A stretch of DNA of 64,000 bases from Pseudomonas entomophila (GTDB lineage Bacteria > Pseudomonadota > Gammaproteobacteria > Pseudomonadales > Pseudomonadaceae): positions 34,317-98,316 of the forward strand of contig NZ_JARPQB010000009.1 of NCBI RefSeq assembly GCF_029478665.1, given 5' to 3'. How positions within the stretch are numbered: position 1 is the first letter of the stretch; every line of letters starts with the position of its first letter. A program made the position numbers and the translations under genes. The notes under the pieces were generated by a model that worked only from the letters and a program-made list of their open reading frames with translations, was not told the origin of the DNA and searched no databases. Below are positions 1 to 8,064 of the stretch, piece after piece.

Positions 1-691
1 TGAAGGCATCGCCCCAACGCATCGGCGGGCCCTGGCGCAGGGTGCCGCGGGCGGCGATCACGGCCACCAGGAGGATCACCATGAATACGGCCAGGCGGCC
101 ATACCACGGTGCGACCGAGCGACGGCCAGAGGCCTGGACGGAGTCACCGGCGCCACGGGTCAGGCGGTCGATGCCCTTGAACAGCAAGCTCAGCAGCCAA
201 GTGCCGAACAGCCACGCCAGCAGGTAGCGGACCACCGGGAAGCCGTACCAGAGCATGCTCATGACGGTCTTGGGGTCTTCCTGGATGTACTGGAACACCA
301 GGCCGTTGAGGCGCTGGTGGAACTCGCGGTAGAAGTCCATCTCCATCAGGCCGAGGAACATCACCACGCTCGAGGCGATGGTCAGCCAGAAGCGGAACAG
401 CCCACGCCGGGCCATCAGCCAGGGGCTGAGCAAGGCCAGCAGCAGCGGGATGCTGATGTACACCACCACCCGCAGGTCGAACCGCAGGCCGTTGAAGAAG
501 CCTTCGGCGACGGTCGAGTAAGGGGTGTCGCCGATCATGTCGCTGTTGTAGACCAGCAGCGCCAGGCGCACCAGGCTGAGCATCAGCATGATCACCAGGC
601 CGCTGAGCAGCGTGTAGGCCAGGTGGGATTTCAGGGTTGGCGAGAACGAGCCTCGCACGCCCTGTTGCTTCAAGGCGTCCGTGTTAGCCAT
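1..691 (-). CDS. LTA synthase/sulfatase-family membrane protein, N-terminal part
   Basis: The reading frame is open from an ATG at 691 down to the left edge of the window, so about 230 N-terminal residues are visible and the C-terminus is missing. The visible part is hydrophobic, with about five membrane segments separated by short loops, including a stretch reading FDLRVVVYISIPLLLALLSP and the motif MDFYREFHQRLNGL. This layout matches the membrane domain that precedes the extracytoplasmic sulfatase/phosphoglycerol-transferase domain of the LtaS/OpgB-like family. The catalytic domain lies outside the window, so activity cannot be judged. It is on the same strand as the PLDc_N gene upstream, 168 bases away. 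Confidence 0.7.
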   Translation of the reverse strand, partial: MANTDALKQQGVRGSFSPTLKSHLAYTLLSGLVIMLMLSLVRLALLVYNSDMIGDTPYSTVAEGFFNGLRFDLRVVVYISIPLLLALLSPWLMARRGLFRFWLTIASSVVMFLGLMEMDFYREFHQRLNGLVFQYIQEDPKTVMSMLWYGFPVVRYLLAWLFGTWLLSLLFKGIDRLTRGAGDSVQASGRRSVAPWYGRLAVFMVILLVAVIAARGTLRQGPPMRWGDAF

Positions 692-859
692 GAATGGAGA
701 GGTCCTAGGATTGCGGTTTGCGGGAAGGCGACAATCGCCGACAGCCAGGCGGTCCGACCATTACCGTGGCCACGGACCAAGGCCGCATTGTGCGGCGCGA
801 ATTCTCAAAAATCGAGTGTGAAAATTTTGTCGAAGCGCTGGCCATGGCCGCCAGCGCAT

Positions 860-1051
860 CTATATCCGAATGTTGCCCCGCGGCCCGGCGATCGCCCAGA
901 TGATCAGCCCTACCACTGGCAGCAACACGATCAACAGGATCCACAGCACCTTGATCCCTACTTCGGCGCTGCTCTTGATGACATTGAGAATCGCCCAGAT
1001 GTCCAGGGCCAGGATGATCAGGCCAACCAGGCCATTGAAGGTCGAACCCAT
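860..1051 (-). CDS. PLDc_N-type small membrane protein
   Basis: This 63-residue protein starts at the ATG at 1051. It has two hydrophobic helices (about residues 8-22 and 34-56) joined by a short polar loop, and ends in GPRGNIRI. Two helices followed by a basic tail are what is seen in the cardiolipin-synthetase N-terminal (PLDc_N) domain when it stands alone. No phospholipase D catalytic HKD motif is present, so an enzymatic role is not expected. A longer upstream frame on the same strand is only an antisense shadow of the ZIP gene. Confidence 0.75.
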   Translation of the reverse strand: MGSTFNGLVGLIILALDIWAILNVIKSSAEVGIKVLWILLIVLLPVVGLIIWAIAGPRGNIRI

Positions 1052-1177
1052 GCCGCCGCCCCCGCGAGATGACTGTGTTGCAGAGCATAGCTGGCTATGG
1101 CGCCGATAGAAGGGAATCCTTGGCCGACCACGCCGGTCACTGGATAGACTGCCGTTATCCACCGTCCCGAGGTCCGC

Positions 1178-2104
1178 ATGCCCCCAGCCAATACCCAACT
1201 CTCGATGATCAGCGCCTGGCGGCAACAGGCGCTCGACACCCCCTGGCTCAGCGCCGGCCTGCTGCTGAGCCTGCTCGCCATGCTCGCCTTGCTGATGGCG
1301 AGCGTCTGGAATGCCATCAACGGCGACCACGCCGACAACCTGCACCTGGCGTTGCTCGGTGGCCTGTCCGGCTTCGGCGCCACGGCCCTCGGCGCGGTAC
1401 TGGCGGTGGTCCTGCGCGATGTCAGCGCACGCAGCCAGGATGTGATGCTGGGTTTCGCCGCCGGGATGATGCTCGCGGCCAGCTCGTTCTCGCTGATCCT
1501 GCCTGGCCTGGATGCCGCCCGGGACATCACCGGTAACGGTCCGGCCGCGGCCTTTACCGTAGTGCTGGGGATGGGGCTGGGCGTGCTGTTGATGCTCGGG
1601 CTCGACCGCTTCACCCCACACGAGCACGAAAGCACCGGGCCCTGCGGGCCGGAAGCCGAACGGATCAGCCGGGTCTGGCTGTTCGTGCTGGCTATCACCC
1701 TGCATAACTTGCCCGAGGGCATGGCCATCGGCGTGAGCTTCGCCAACGGCGACCTGAACATCGGCCTGCCGTTGACCAGCGCCATCGCCATCCAGGACAT
1801 CCCCGAAGGGCTGGCCGTGGCCCTCGCCTTGCGCGCCACGGGGCTATCGAACCTCAAGGCGGCGCTGGTGGCGATCGGTTCCGGGCTGATGGAGCCCCTG
1901 GGGGCGGTCATCGGCATGGGGATTTCCACCGGCTTCGCCCTGGCCTACCCGATCAGCATGGGGCTGGCGGCGGGGGCGATGATCTTCGTGGTGTCCCACG
2001 AAGTGATCCCGGAAACCCACCGCAACGGCCACCAGACGGCGGCGACCCTGGGTTTGATGGGCGGGTTCGCGGTGATGATGTTCCTCGATACAGCATTGGG
2101 TTGA
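1178..2104 (+). CDS. ZIP-family divalent metal (zinc) transporter
   Basis: This 308-residue inner-membrane protein has about eight hydrophobic segments. The family hallmarks are visible in two consecutive helices: HNLPEGMAIGVSF and QDIPEGLAVALAL, which carry the polar residues that form the metal path in ZIP (ZupT/GufA-like) transporters. A cytoplasmic His/Glu loop (HEHES) sits near residue 150. The start at 1178 is preceded by GAGG five bases upstream; an internal ATG nine codons in is a weaker alternative. The likely role is zinc or other divalent metal uptake. It is divergent from the PLDc_N gene. No Zur-like operator was recognised. Confidence 0.88.
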   Translation: MPPANTQLSMISAWRQQALDTPWLSAGLLLSLLAMLALLMASVWNAINGDHADNLHLALLGGLSGFGATALGAVLAVVLRDVSARSQDVMLGFAAGMMLAASSFSLILPGLDAARDITGNGPAAAFTVVLGMGLGVLLMLGLDRFTPHEHESTGPCGPEAERISRVWLFVLAITLHNLPEGMAIGVSFANGDLNIGLPLTSAIAIQDIPEGLAVALALRATGLSNLKAALVAIGSGLMEPLGAVIGMGISTGFALAYPISMGLAAGAMIFVVSHEVIPETHRNGHQTAATLGLMGGFAVMMFLDTALG

Positions 2105-2121
2105 AAGGCCAAGCGCAATCC

Positions 2122-2242
2122 CTGTAGGAGCGGCCTTGTGCCGCGAAAGGGCTGCGCAGCAGCCCCGGGATTCCAGAGTTGGGCAAGGGGATATTGGGGC
2201 CGCTTTGCGGCCCTTTCGCGGCACAAGGCCGCTCCTACAGGG
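2122..2242. repeat. Paired REP palindromes (inverted)
   Basis: Two copies of a GGAGCGGCCTTGTGCCGCGA-type palindrome face each other across about 60 bases, with CTGTAGGAG at one outer end and CTCCTACAG at the other. The same arrangement recurs at 55945-56063, which supports a mobile REP-doublet (BIME-like) element between convergent genes. Confidence 0.85.
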
Positions 2243-2258
2243 GAGTAGTAACCCCGGC

Positions 2259-2789
2259 TCAGACGTGTACCGCCACCTTCAGCGCCTCCAGCGCCGGCTC
2301 CACCTTGATCCCCAGCGCCGCACCCAGCTCCTGCACCCGCGCCAGGTCGTTCTGCCCCACCATCACCATCTGCAACTCGTCATCGAGCAACTGGCTGAAG
2401 TTCAGCAGCACATAGCCGCCGGCCTCTTTGTTCAGCGCGCCCATCTGCACCTGGATGCGGTTGAGCGCGGTCAGCGGCTCGGTGCGCGCCAACTGCTTGG
2501 GCTTGAGGGTGAACGGCACGCTCTTGTCGAACGAGTCGCTGATCTGCTGGAACAGGTCCTGGTAAGTGTCGGCCTGGAACACCACGGTGTCGGGCAGGCT
2601 GCCGAGCACCACCCATTCACCCAGCGGGATCGGGAAGGTGTCGTCGTAGTTGATGTCCGGGTTGGCGGCGAGGAAGGCGGCGGGGTCGGCATAGGCCTGG
2701 GCGGCCTCGGCGGCGATGCGCTCGATGACGTCATCGGGCATGCAACCCGCGCCGATGAGGCTGATGAATTCGAGCAACTGGTCTTTCAT
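2259..2789 (-). CDS. Conserved hypothetical protein
   Basis: This is a soluble, acidic protein of 176 residues with no signal peptide or membrane segment. Its composition and third-position GC match the neighbouring genes, so it is very probably real. I do not recognise a domain. It begins MKDQLLEFISLIGAGCMPDD and contains PLGEWVVLGSLPDTVVFQAD in the middle. It is followed on the same strand by no close gene; the REP doublet lies just downstream. Function unknown. Confidence 0.7.
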   Translation of the reverse strand: MKDQLLEFISLIGAGCMPDDVIERIAAEAAQAYADPAAFLAANPDINYDDTFPIPLGEWVVLGSLPDTVVFQADTYQDLFQQISDSFDKSVPFTLKPKQLARTEPLTALNRIQVQMGALNKEAGGYVLLNFSQLLDDELQMVMVGQNDLARVQELGAALGIKVEPALEALKVAVHV

Positions 2790-2849
2790 TGGGGGCCCTG
2801 CGGATTGGCGTAAAAGGCGCCAAGGATAGCCGCAAACGCCCCCCGGGGG

Positions 2850-3359
2850 TTAGCCGAGCAGCGCCTCGAGACGTGCTGCGGTCTCCATCGCGCCCATGGT
2901 CCGCGCCGCGACCAGCGCCGTGGTGCCCGCGGCATCGCGGTGCGCCGCATCGGCACCCTGGGCCAGCAGGTGATCGAGGATCTCCAGGCGATTGAACATG
3001 GCCGCCAGCATCAGCGCGGTACGGCCATCAGCGGCGGCGGCATCCACCGGCACCCCCTGCGCCAGCAGCAGGCGGATCATCGCCAGGTCGCCCTTGAACG
3101 CTGCACCGGCAATGGGCAACTGTCCGTTGTCGTTGGCGATCAGCGGGTCGGCGCCATGGGCCAGCAGCACGCGAACCGCCTCTTCATGACCGTGATAGCT
3201 GGCCAGCATCAGCAAGGTGTCCCCCTTGTGATTGCGCAAGTCGGCCGGAAGGCCACTGGCGAGCAGGCGTTCAAGCATGGGCGCATCACCGCGGCGGGCG
3301 CATTCGAAGACTTCTTCGGCGAAGGCGGCGGTCGCTTCGGCGGACTGTTGGTCGGACAT
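2850..3359 (-). CDS. Ankyrin-repeat protein
   Basis: This 169-residue protein carries about four ankyrin repeats from roughly residue 35 to the end. The repeat signature is clear: KGDTLLMLASYHGHEEAVRV, then units with GADPLIANDNGQLPIAGAAF, DGRTALMLAAMFNRLEILD and GTTALVAA. The start MSDQQSAEA at 3359 is chosen because GGAGGTTCC lies just upstream; a longer frame starting at 3419 lacks such a site. No signal peptide is seen, so it is probably cytoplasmic and binds a protein partner. No partner gene such as a catalase is adjacent here. Confidence 0.88.
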   Translation of the reverse strand: MSDQQSAEATAAFAEEVFECARRGDAPMLERLLASGLPADLRNHKGDTLLMLASYHGHEEAVRVLLAHGADPLIANDNGQLPIAGAAFKGDLAMIRLLLAQGVPVDAAAADGRTALMLAAMFNRLEILDHLLAQGADAAHRDAAGTTALVAARTMGAMETAARLEALLG

Positions 3360-3461
3360 CGGGAACCTCCTGGCAATTTCGTGAGGCCAAGTGTTGGCCA
3401 GGCACCCTCCAGGGGTCAAAACGTCAGATTCTATGGGGCAGAGAGAACAAAGCTATTACCG

Positions 3462-3503
3462 TGCAAATTGCACTGTGCAAAATGCACGACCTTGCAAAAT
3501 GCA
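3462..3503. repeat. Three near-palindromic TGCAAAATGCA repeats
   Basis: Three copies of TGCAAA(A/T)TGCA lie at 3462-3472, 3476-3486 and 3493-3503, with start-to-start distances of 14 and 17 bases. They sit about 90-135 bases upstream of the predicted start of transcription of the DUF3509 gene, a usual place for enhancer-binding-protein sites of a sigma-54 promoter. The binding protein is unknown. Confidence 0.6.
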
Positions 3504-3569
3504 AATAGCTCGATGTCAAAAATAAACATAACTTATTGTTTTATAAGGATTTTATAAAAACTGAAAGAC

Positions 3570-3585
3570 TGGCACGCTCACTGCA
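3570..3585 (+). promoter_or_regulatory. Sigma-54 (RpoN) promoter of the DUF3509 gene
   Basis: TGGCACGCTCACTGCA matches the -24/-12 consensus TGGCACG-N4-TTGCW. The invariant GG (3571-3572) and GC (3583-3584) are separated by exactly ten bases. Transcription would start near 3596, with the ATG at 3628 preceded by CAGGAG. The AT-rich stretch 3505-3565 between the upstream repeats and this site could be bent by IHF. Confidence 0.7.
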
Positions 3586-3627
3586 AATCCCAACTCACGT
3601 CTGCCAGTACAACAGTCAGGAGTTGCC

Positions 3628-3900
3628 ATGGACCTCATCCAGGAAAAATTCACGTCGGTGTTCTCTGCCTACCAGGTCGCCACCCAGTCTCGGCCGGACG
3701 GCGGCATCTTGCTGACCTTGCGCGCCGCCGATGGCGTGGTGACCCGTCGCGTGCTGTCGTATGCACAATTGCACAGCGCCGAACAGCTGTCCTGGGCCAT
3801 CAGCGCCATCCGCCGCGACCTGGCCGAACAGGCCTGCGACCTGCCGGTAATCTCGAGGCTGCAAAGCCAGCAGCGCTTCGCCCTGCCGACCTATCGCTGA
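3628..3900 (+). CDS. DUF3509-family small protein
   Basis: This 90-residue cytoplasmic protein has the features I know of the Pseudomonas-restricted DUF3509 family: DGGILLTLRAADG, an IRRDLAEQ segment near residue 62 and a terminal RFALPTY. The ATG is preceded by CAGGAGTTGCC, a good ribosome binding site. Biochemical function is unknown for the family. The unusual point is its promoter: a well-formed sigma-54 site with repeated upstream elements, which suggests expression under a specific stress or nutrient signal. Confidence 0.8.
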   Translation: MDLIQEKFTSVFSAYQVATQSRPDGGILLTLRAADGVVTRRVLSYAQLHSAEQLSWAISAIRRDLAEQACDLPVISRLQSQQRFALPTYR

Positions 3901-3904
3901 TCGC

Positions 3905-4441
3905 TCAGAGCTCGTCGAGCCCCGGGAACTGCCGGGCACCGGCATCACCGGTGAACCGCGGCTGCTTGCCCTGCGCGCTGTCGAACAGGCGCAACGCCAG
4001 GCAGAACGGGGCATCGCCCAGGTCCAACCAGCGCCGTACCCTTGCTGGAATCACCAGTACATCGTCCTTCTCGCACAACACAGCATGAACGACGTCGCCC
4101 AGGCGCAACGTAACCTGGGCACGCCCGCTGATCACCGCGAACACTTCCTCGGCATCATGCACATGCTCATCGCGCAGGTCGTCCAGGGCCGGATCGACAC
4201 CTTCGCGGCTGAGCACGGCGAATGCGGCACTGCCGTGGGCCGTCATCAATTGATCGAGGGGCTCGCGGCAGGCATCCAGGACCTCACCTTCGCTGCTGCC
4301 GGGGCGCAGTCGCACCCCCGATTGCCAGCGGCCGAAACGCACGCCCTGTTCGGCCAGGGTCGCGGCGATGTCGTCGTGGTGGGTCAGCACCTTGTTCGGC
4401 AGTTCCGGGCTGGACGGGTCGAAAACACTGAGGATGCTCAT
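3905..4441 (-). CDS. Acireductone dioxygenase-like cupin, divergent paralogue
   Basis: This 178-residue protein starts MSILSVFDPSSPELPNKVLT, very like the start of bacterial acireductone dioxygenases (MtnD), and ends in FTGDAGARQFPGL as they do. Three metal ligands of the family are present in EHVHDAEE (H93, H95, E99). The fourth, the His in the family's RHWFD motif, is replaced by Arg: here it reads RRWLD, with R137 in that place. It may therefore have lost or changed dioxygenase activity. Its ATG overlaps the stop of the upstream MFS gene (TGATG), so the two are co-translated. No other salvage gene is adjacent; mtnA is about 55 kb away in this window. Confidence 0.8.
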   Translation of the reverse strand: MSILSVFDPSSPELPNKVLTHHDDIAATLAEQGVRFGRWQSGVRLRPGSSEGEVLDACREPLDQLMTAHGSAAFAVLSREGVDPALDDLRDEHVHDAEEVFAVISGRAQVTLRLGDVVHAVLCEKDDVLVIPARVRRWLDLGDAPFCLALRLFDSAQGKQPRFTGDAGARQFPGLDEL

Positions 4442-5595
4442 CAGGGGTCGTTCCTGCTTTCTTTCAGAGGGAGGGCAATGATAACGGCTGCGGCCAGTGC
4501 CGCGACGCTGGCCATACCAAAGGTGAAGTGCGGGCCGAGCAGTTTCCAGCTGTAACCCGAGTACAGGGCGCCCAAGGCACCGCCGGTGCCGGACAGCGCC
4601 GCGTACAATGCCTGGCCCTGGCCCTGCTGGCGCGCACCGAAACTGGACTGGACGAACGCGATGCTGGCGGCGTGGAAACAACCGAACGTGGCGGCGTGCA
4701 GAACCTGGGCGAGTACCAGCAGCGCCGGGATCTCGGCCAGGTTGCCCAGCAACAGCCAGCGTACGGCGGCCAGCAGAAAGCTCGCCAGCAGCACCCGGCG
4801 CACCGAAACCCGCGCAAAGATCCGGCTCATCACCATGAATACCAGCACTTCGGCCACCACCCCCAGCGCCCACAGCAGGCCAATGGCGCCACGGCTGTAG
4901 CCCAGGTGCTCAAGGTGCAGGGTGAGGAAGGTGTAGTAAGGGCCGTGGCTGAGCTGCATCAGCGCCACGCAAATGTAGAAAGCCACCACGCCGGGGGCCA
5001 CCAGTTGCCGGAGGAAGCCCCCCGCCCTACCCTGGTCGGCCTGCTCCACCGGCTGGGCATTGGGCACCCACAGGCTCGCGACGACGATGCCCGCCATGAT
5101 GGTCACCAGCGCCACCGGGTAGATGTCCAGGCTCAGCCATTCGAACAGCCGACCCAGCCCGACCACACTGAGGATGAAGCCGATCGAGCCCCACAGCCTG
5201 ACCTGGCTGTAACGTGAAGTCTGGCCGTGCAGGTGGGCCAAGGTAATGACCTCGAACTGTGGCAGCACGGCGTGCCAGAAGAACGCGTGCAGCGCCATGA
5301 CCAGCGCCAGCCAGGCGTAGCTCTTGGCGAAGAAGATCAGCGAGAAGGTCGCCAGCGTCGCCAACGCCCCCAGACGCACGATCAGCAGGCGCTGGCCCGT
5401 GCGATCACCCAGCCAGCCCCAGAGATTGGGAGCCAGGCAGCGCATCAGCATGGGGATGGCCACCAGCTCGCCGATGCGTGCCGGGGAGAAGCCCAGGTGA
5501 TCGAAGTACAGGGCCAGGAACGGCGCGGTGGCACCGAGCAGGGCGAAATAGAAGAGGTAGAAGCTGGACAGGCGCCAGTAGGGGATGAGGGGCAT
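4441..5595 (-). CDS. MFS transporter, HcaT/MFS_1-like
   Basis: This 384-residue inner-membrane protein has about twelve membrane segments. It opens MPLIPYWRLSSFYLFYFALL and shows the loop 2-3 motif GWLGDRTGQR. The layout resembles the nucleoside:H+ symporter/3-phenylpropionate permease branch (HcaT-like) of the major facilitator superfamily. I chose the start at 5595 because the upstream 21 codons run into a REP palindrome. It shares a TGATG overlap with the dioxygenase-like gene, which suggests the substrate is linked to that enzyme. Substrate unknown. Confidence 0.8.
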   Translation of the reverse strand: MPLIPYWRLSSFYLFYFALLGATAPFLALYFDHLGFSPARIGELVAIPMLMRCLAPNLWGWLGDRTGQRLLIVRLGALATLATFSLIFFAKSYAWLALVMALHAFFWHAVLPQFEVITLAHLHGQTSRYSQVRLWGSIGFILSVVGLGRLFEWLSLDIYPVALVTIMAGIVVASLWVPNAQPVEQADQGRAGGFLRQLVAPGVVAFYICVALMQLSHGPYYTFLTLHLEHLGYSRGAIGLLWALGVVAEVLVFMVMSRIFARVSVRRVLLASFLLAAVRWLLLGNLAEIPALLVLAQVLHAATFGCFHAASIAFVQSSFGARQQGQGQALYAALSGTGGALGALYSGYSWKLLGPHFTFGMASVAALAAAVIIALPLKESRNDP

Positions 5596-5629
5596 GGGCT
5601 TGATCGATAGGTCGGTTTGGCCTTGCGGT

Positions 5630-5700
5630 CCCTTCGTCGGCAAGCCGGCTCCTACCAAGGCTTGGTTGTGCCTGTAGGAGCCGGCTTGCCGGCGAAAGGG
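5630..5700. repeat. REP palindrome pair
   Basis: Inverted copies of GCCGGCAAGCCGGCTCCTAC and its complement (TAGGAGCCGGCTTGCCGGCG) flank a short spacer between the MFS gene and aroC. Confidence 0.8.
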
Positions 5701-5712
5701 CTTACCCTCATG

Positions 5713-6804
5713 TCAGAGCTGCCCCAACACCGGCGTGTCCACTTTCACCTCGGCATTCTGCGCGCGATGACGCAGCAGGTGGTCCATCAGCACGATGGCC
5801 ATCATCGCCTCGGCGATCGGCGTGGCGCGGATGCCGACGCACGGGTCGTGACGGCCTTTGGTGATCACCTCGACCGGATTGCCATCGACATCGATCGAGC
5901 GACCGGGCGTGGTGATGCTCGAAGTAGGCTTGAGCGCCAGGTGGGCGACGATCGGCTGGCCCGAGGAGATGCCGCCGAGAATGCCGCCGGCATTGTTGCT
6001 GAGGAAGCCTTCGGGGGTCAGCTCGTCACGGTGCTCGGTACCACGCTGGGCGACACTGGCGAAACCGGCGCCGATCTCCACGCCCTTGACCGCGTTGATG
6101 CTCATCAATGCGTGGGCGAGCTCGGCGTCGAGGCGGTCGAAGATCGGCTCGCCCAGGCCCGGCATCACGCCTTCGGCGACCACGGTGATCTTCGCGCCCA
6201 CCGAATCCTGGTCACGGCGCAGCTGGTCCATGTACGCCTCCAGTTCCGGCACCTTGTCCGGGTCCGGACTGAAGAAGGCGTTCTGCTCCACCGAATCCCA
6301 GGTCTTGAACGGGATCTCGATGGGGCCGAGTTGGCTCATGTAGCCGCGTACCCGGATGCCCTGGGTGGCGAGAAACTTCTTGGCGATAGCGCCGGCCGCC
6401 ACGCGCATGGCGGTTTCGCGCGCCGAGCTGCGGCCACCGCCGCGGTAGTCGCGGATACCGTACTTGTGGTGGTAGGTGTAGTCGGCGTGGGCCGGGCGGA
6501 ACAGGTCCTTGATCGCCGAGTAGTCCTTGGATTTCTGGTCGGTGTTGCGGATCAGCAGGCCGATCGAGCAACCGGTGGTGCGGCCCTCGAACACCCCGGA
6601 GAGGATCTCCACCTCGTCCGGTTCCTGGCGTTGAGTGGTATGCCGGCTGGTGCCGGGCTTGCGCCGGTCGAGGTCGTGCTGCAGGTCGGCGAGCGAAATC
6701 TCGAGGCCCGGCGGGCACCCATCGACAATGGCGACCAACGCCGGCCCATGGCTTTCGCCAGCGGTGGTGACAGTGAACAGCTTGCCGTAGGTATTGCCGG
6801 ACAT
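5713..6804 (-). CDS. aroC: Chorismate synthase
   Basis: This 363-residue enzyme converts 5-enolpyruvylshikimate-3-phosphate to chorismate with reduced FMN, the last common step of aromatic biosynthesis. It shows the family signatures GESHGP near residue 16, [18 protein letters not shown] near residue 125 and a C-terminal segment with [17 protein letters not shown]. Length is usual for the family (about 350-365). It starts [20 protein letters not shown]. The upstream pathway enzyme EPSP synthase is also in this window, fused to TyrA (51346-53586). Confidence 0.98.
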   Translation of the reverse strand: MSGNTYGKLFTVTTAGESHGPALVAIVDGCPPGLEISLADLQHDLDRRKPGTSRHTTQRQEPDEVEILSGVFEGRTTGCSIGLLIRNTDQKSKDYSAIKDLFRPAHADYTYHHKYGIRDYRGGGRSSARETAMRVAAGAIAKKFLATQGIRVRGYMSQLGPIEIPFKTWDSVEQNAFFSPDPDKVPELEAYMDQLRRDQDSVGAKITVVAEGVMPGLGEPIFDRLDAELAHALMSINAVKGVEIGAGFASVAQRGTEHRDELTPEGFLSNNAGGILGGISSGQPIVAHLALKPTSSITTPGRSIDVDGNPVEVITKGRHDPCVGIRATPIAEAMMAIVLMDHLLRHRAQNAEVKVDTPVLGQL

Positions 6805-6891
6805 GGACGCTCCGCGAGATCAGCCTGAAGTGAACGAAAGCGGCCAGTATACGGAAAACACCGGGGTAATGGTGGCCCGTGCTGACCTCAA

Positions 6892-6920
6892 TGCAGGAGC
6901 CGGCTTTGCCGGCGAATGGG
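6892..6920. repeat. Single REP palindrome
   Basis: GCAGGAGCCGGCTTTGCCGGCGAATGGG is a single REP unit in the divergent region between aroC and the hydrolase gene. Confidence 0.75.
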
Positions 6921-6980
6921 CCAGCGAACCTTCCACAAACCCCAAGGTCGAAACCAGACCTCCCCAGATAGTACCCGTTG

Positions 6981-7940
6981 ATGAAGTCGCGCCTCGCCGC
7001 CCTCCTCCTGCTGCTTTGCACTGGTCTAGCCCAGGCCGCCCCCACCGTGCTGCAACGTCCCATCGACCTGGACACCGGCCAGGGCGTGCTGCACGGCAGC
7101 CTGCTGCTGCCGCAGCAGGACACTCCGCCTCCGGTGGTGCTGATCATCGCCGGCTCCGGCCCGACTGACCGCGATGGCAACAACCCGGCTTCCGGGCGCA
7201 TCGACAACCTCAAGCGCCTGGCCCTGCTGCTGGCCGGCGAGCACATCGCCAGCGTGCGCTACGACAAGCGCGGCGTGGCCGCCAGCCAACCGGCCACGCC
7301 CGACGAACGCGACCTCAGCGTGGAACGCTACGTGGCCGACGTCGTCGCCTGGGGCCAGGCATTGCGCCATGACCCACGCTTCGGCCCGCTGATTCTGGTC
7401 GGCCACAGCGAAGGCGCGCTGATCGCCAGCCTGGCCGCCGAACAGGCCGGCGCCAGCGCGGTGATCACCCTGGCCGGCAGTGGCCGCCCGGTGGCGCAGG
7501 TGCTGCGCGAGCAACTGGCCCAACGCCTGCCCCCTGCGCAACTGAACGCCGCCGTGGCGCTGATCGACAGGTTGCAGGCGGGGCAGACCAGCCTGGACGT
7601 GCCGGCGCCCCTGCGCCAGGTATTCCGCCCCAGCGTGCAGCCGTACCTGATCTCGCTGCTGCGCCAGGACCCGGCCGCAGCCTTTGCCCACCTCAAGGTG
7701 CCCGCGCTGATCGTCCAGGGGCGCAACGACGTGCAAGTCGAGGTGGCCGACGCCGAACGTCTCAAGGCCGCCAAGCCCGACGCAGAACTGGCGCTGATCG
7801 ACGGCATGAACCACGTGCTGCGCATCAGCCCCCGGGACATCCGCCAACAGCGTGAAAGCTACCTGAACCCGGAGCTGCCCCTGGCGCGCGAACTGGGTGA
7901 GCGGATCGTCGCTTTCATCCACCAGTTACCACCCACCTGA
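6981..7940 (+). CDS. Secreted alpha/beta hydrolase
   Basis: This protein of 319 residues starts with a clear Sec signal peptide (MKSRLAALLLLL, cleavage near AQA-AP), so it is periplasmic. The nucleophile elbow GHSEGA is visible near residue 145, after IAGSGPTDRDGNN, a loop seen in serine aminopeptidase-like (S33/lysophospholipase-like) hydrolases. A late GMNHVLR carries the likely catalytic His, and QGRNDVQV the Asp region. Start: the ATG at 6981 is preferred to a TTG one codon earlier; no strong ribosome site is seen. Substrate is unknown. It lies alone, followed by an unrelated gene. Confidence 0.85.
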   Translation: MKSRLAALLLLLCTGLAQAAPTVLQRPIDLDTGQGVLHGSLLLPQQDTPPPVVLIIAGSGPTDRDGNNPASGRIDNLKRLALLLAGEHIASVRYDKRGVAASQPATPDERDLSVERYVADVVAWGQALRHDPRFGPLILVGHSEGALIASLAAEQAGASAVITLAGSGRPVAQVLREQLAQRLPPAQLNAAVALIDRLQAGQTSLDVPAPLRQVFRPSVQPYLISLLRQDPAAAFAHLKVPALIVQGRNDVQVEVADAERLKAAKPDAELALIDGMNHVLRISPRDIRQQRESYLNPELPLARELGERIVAFIHQLPPT

Positions 7941-8064
7941 GGGCTCGATCACCGACAATGCTCAGGTCTTGGCCCGAGCTGCCGATAATGCAGCTATGAA
8001 GGTCGTGATCACGGCGCCGAGGCCCGCTGAACACCTGGCCGCCGTGCACTTGAGGATTGCCCTG

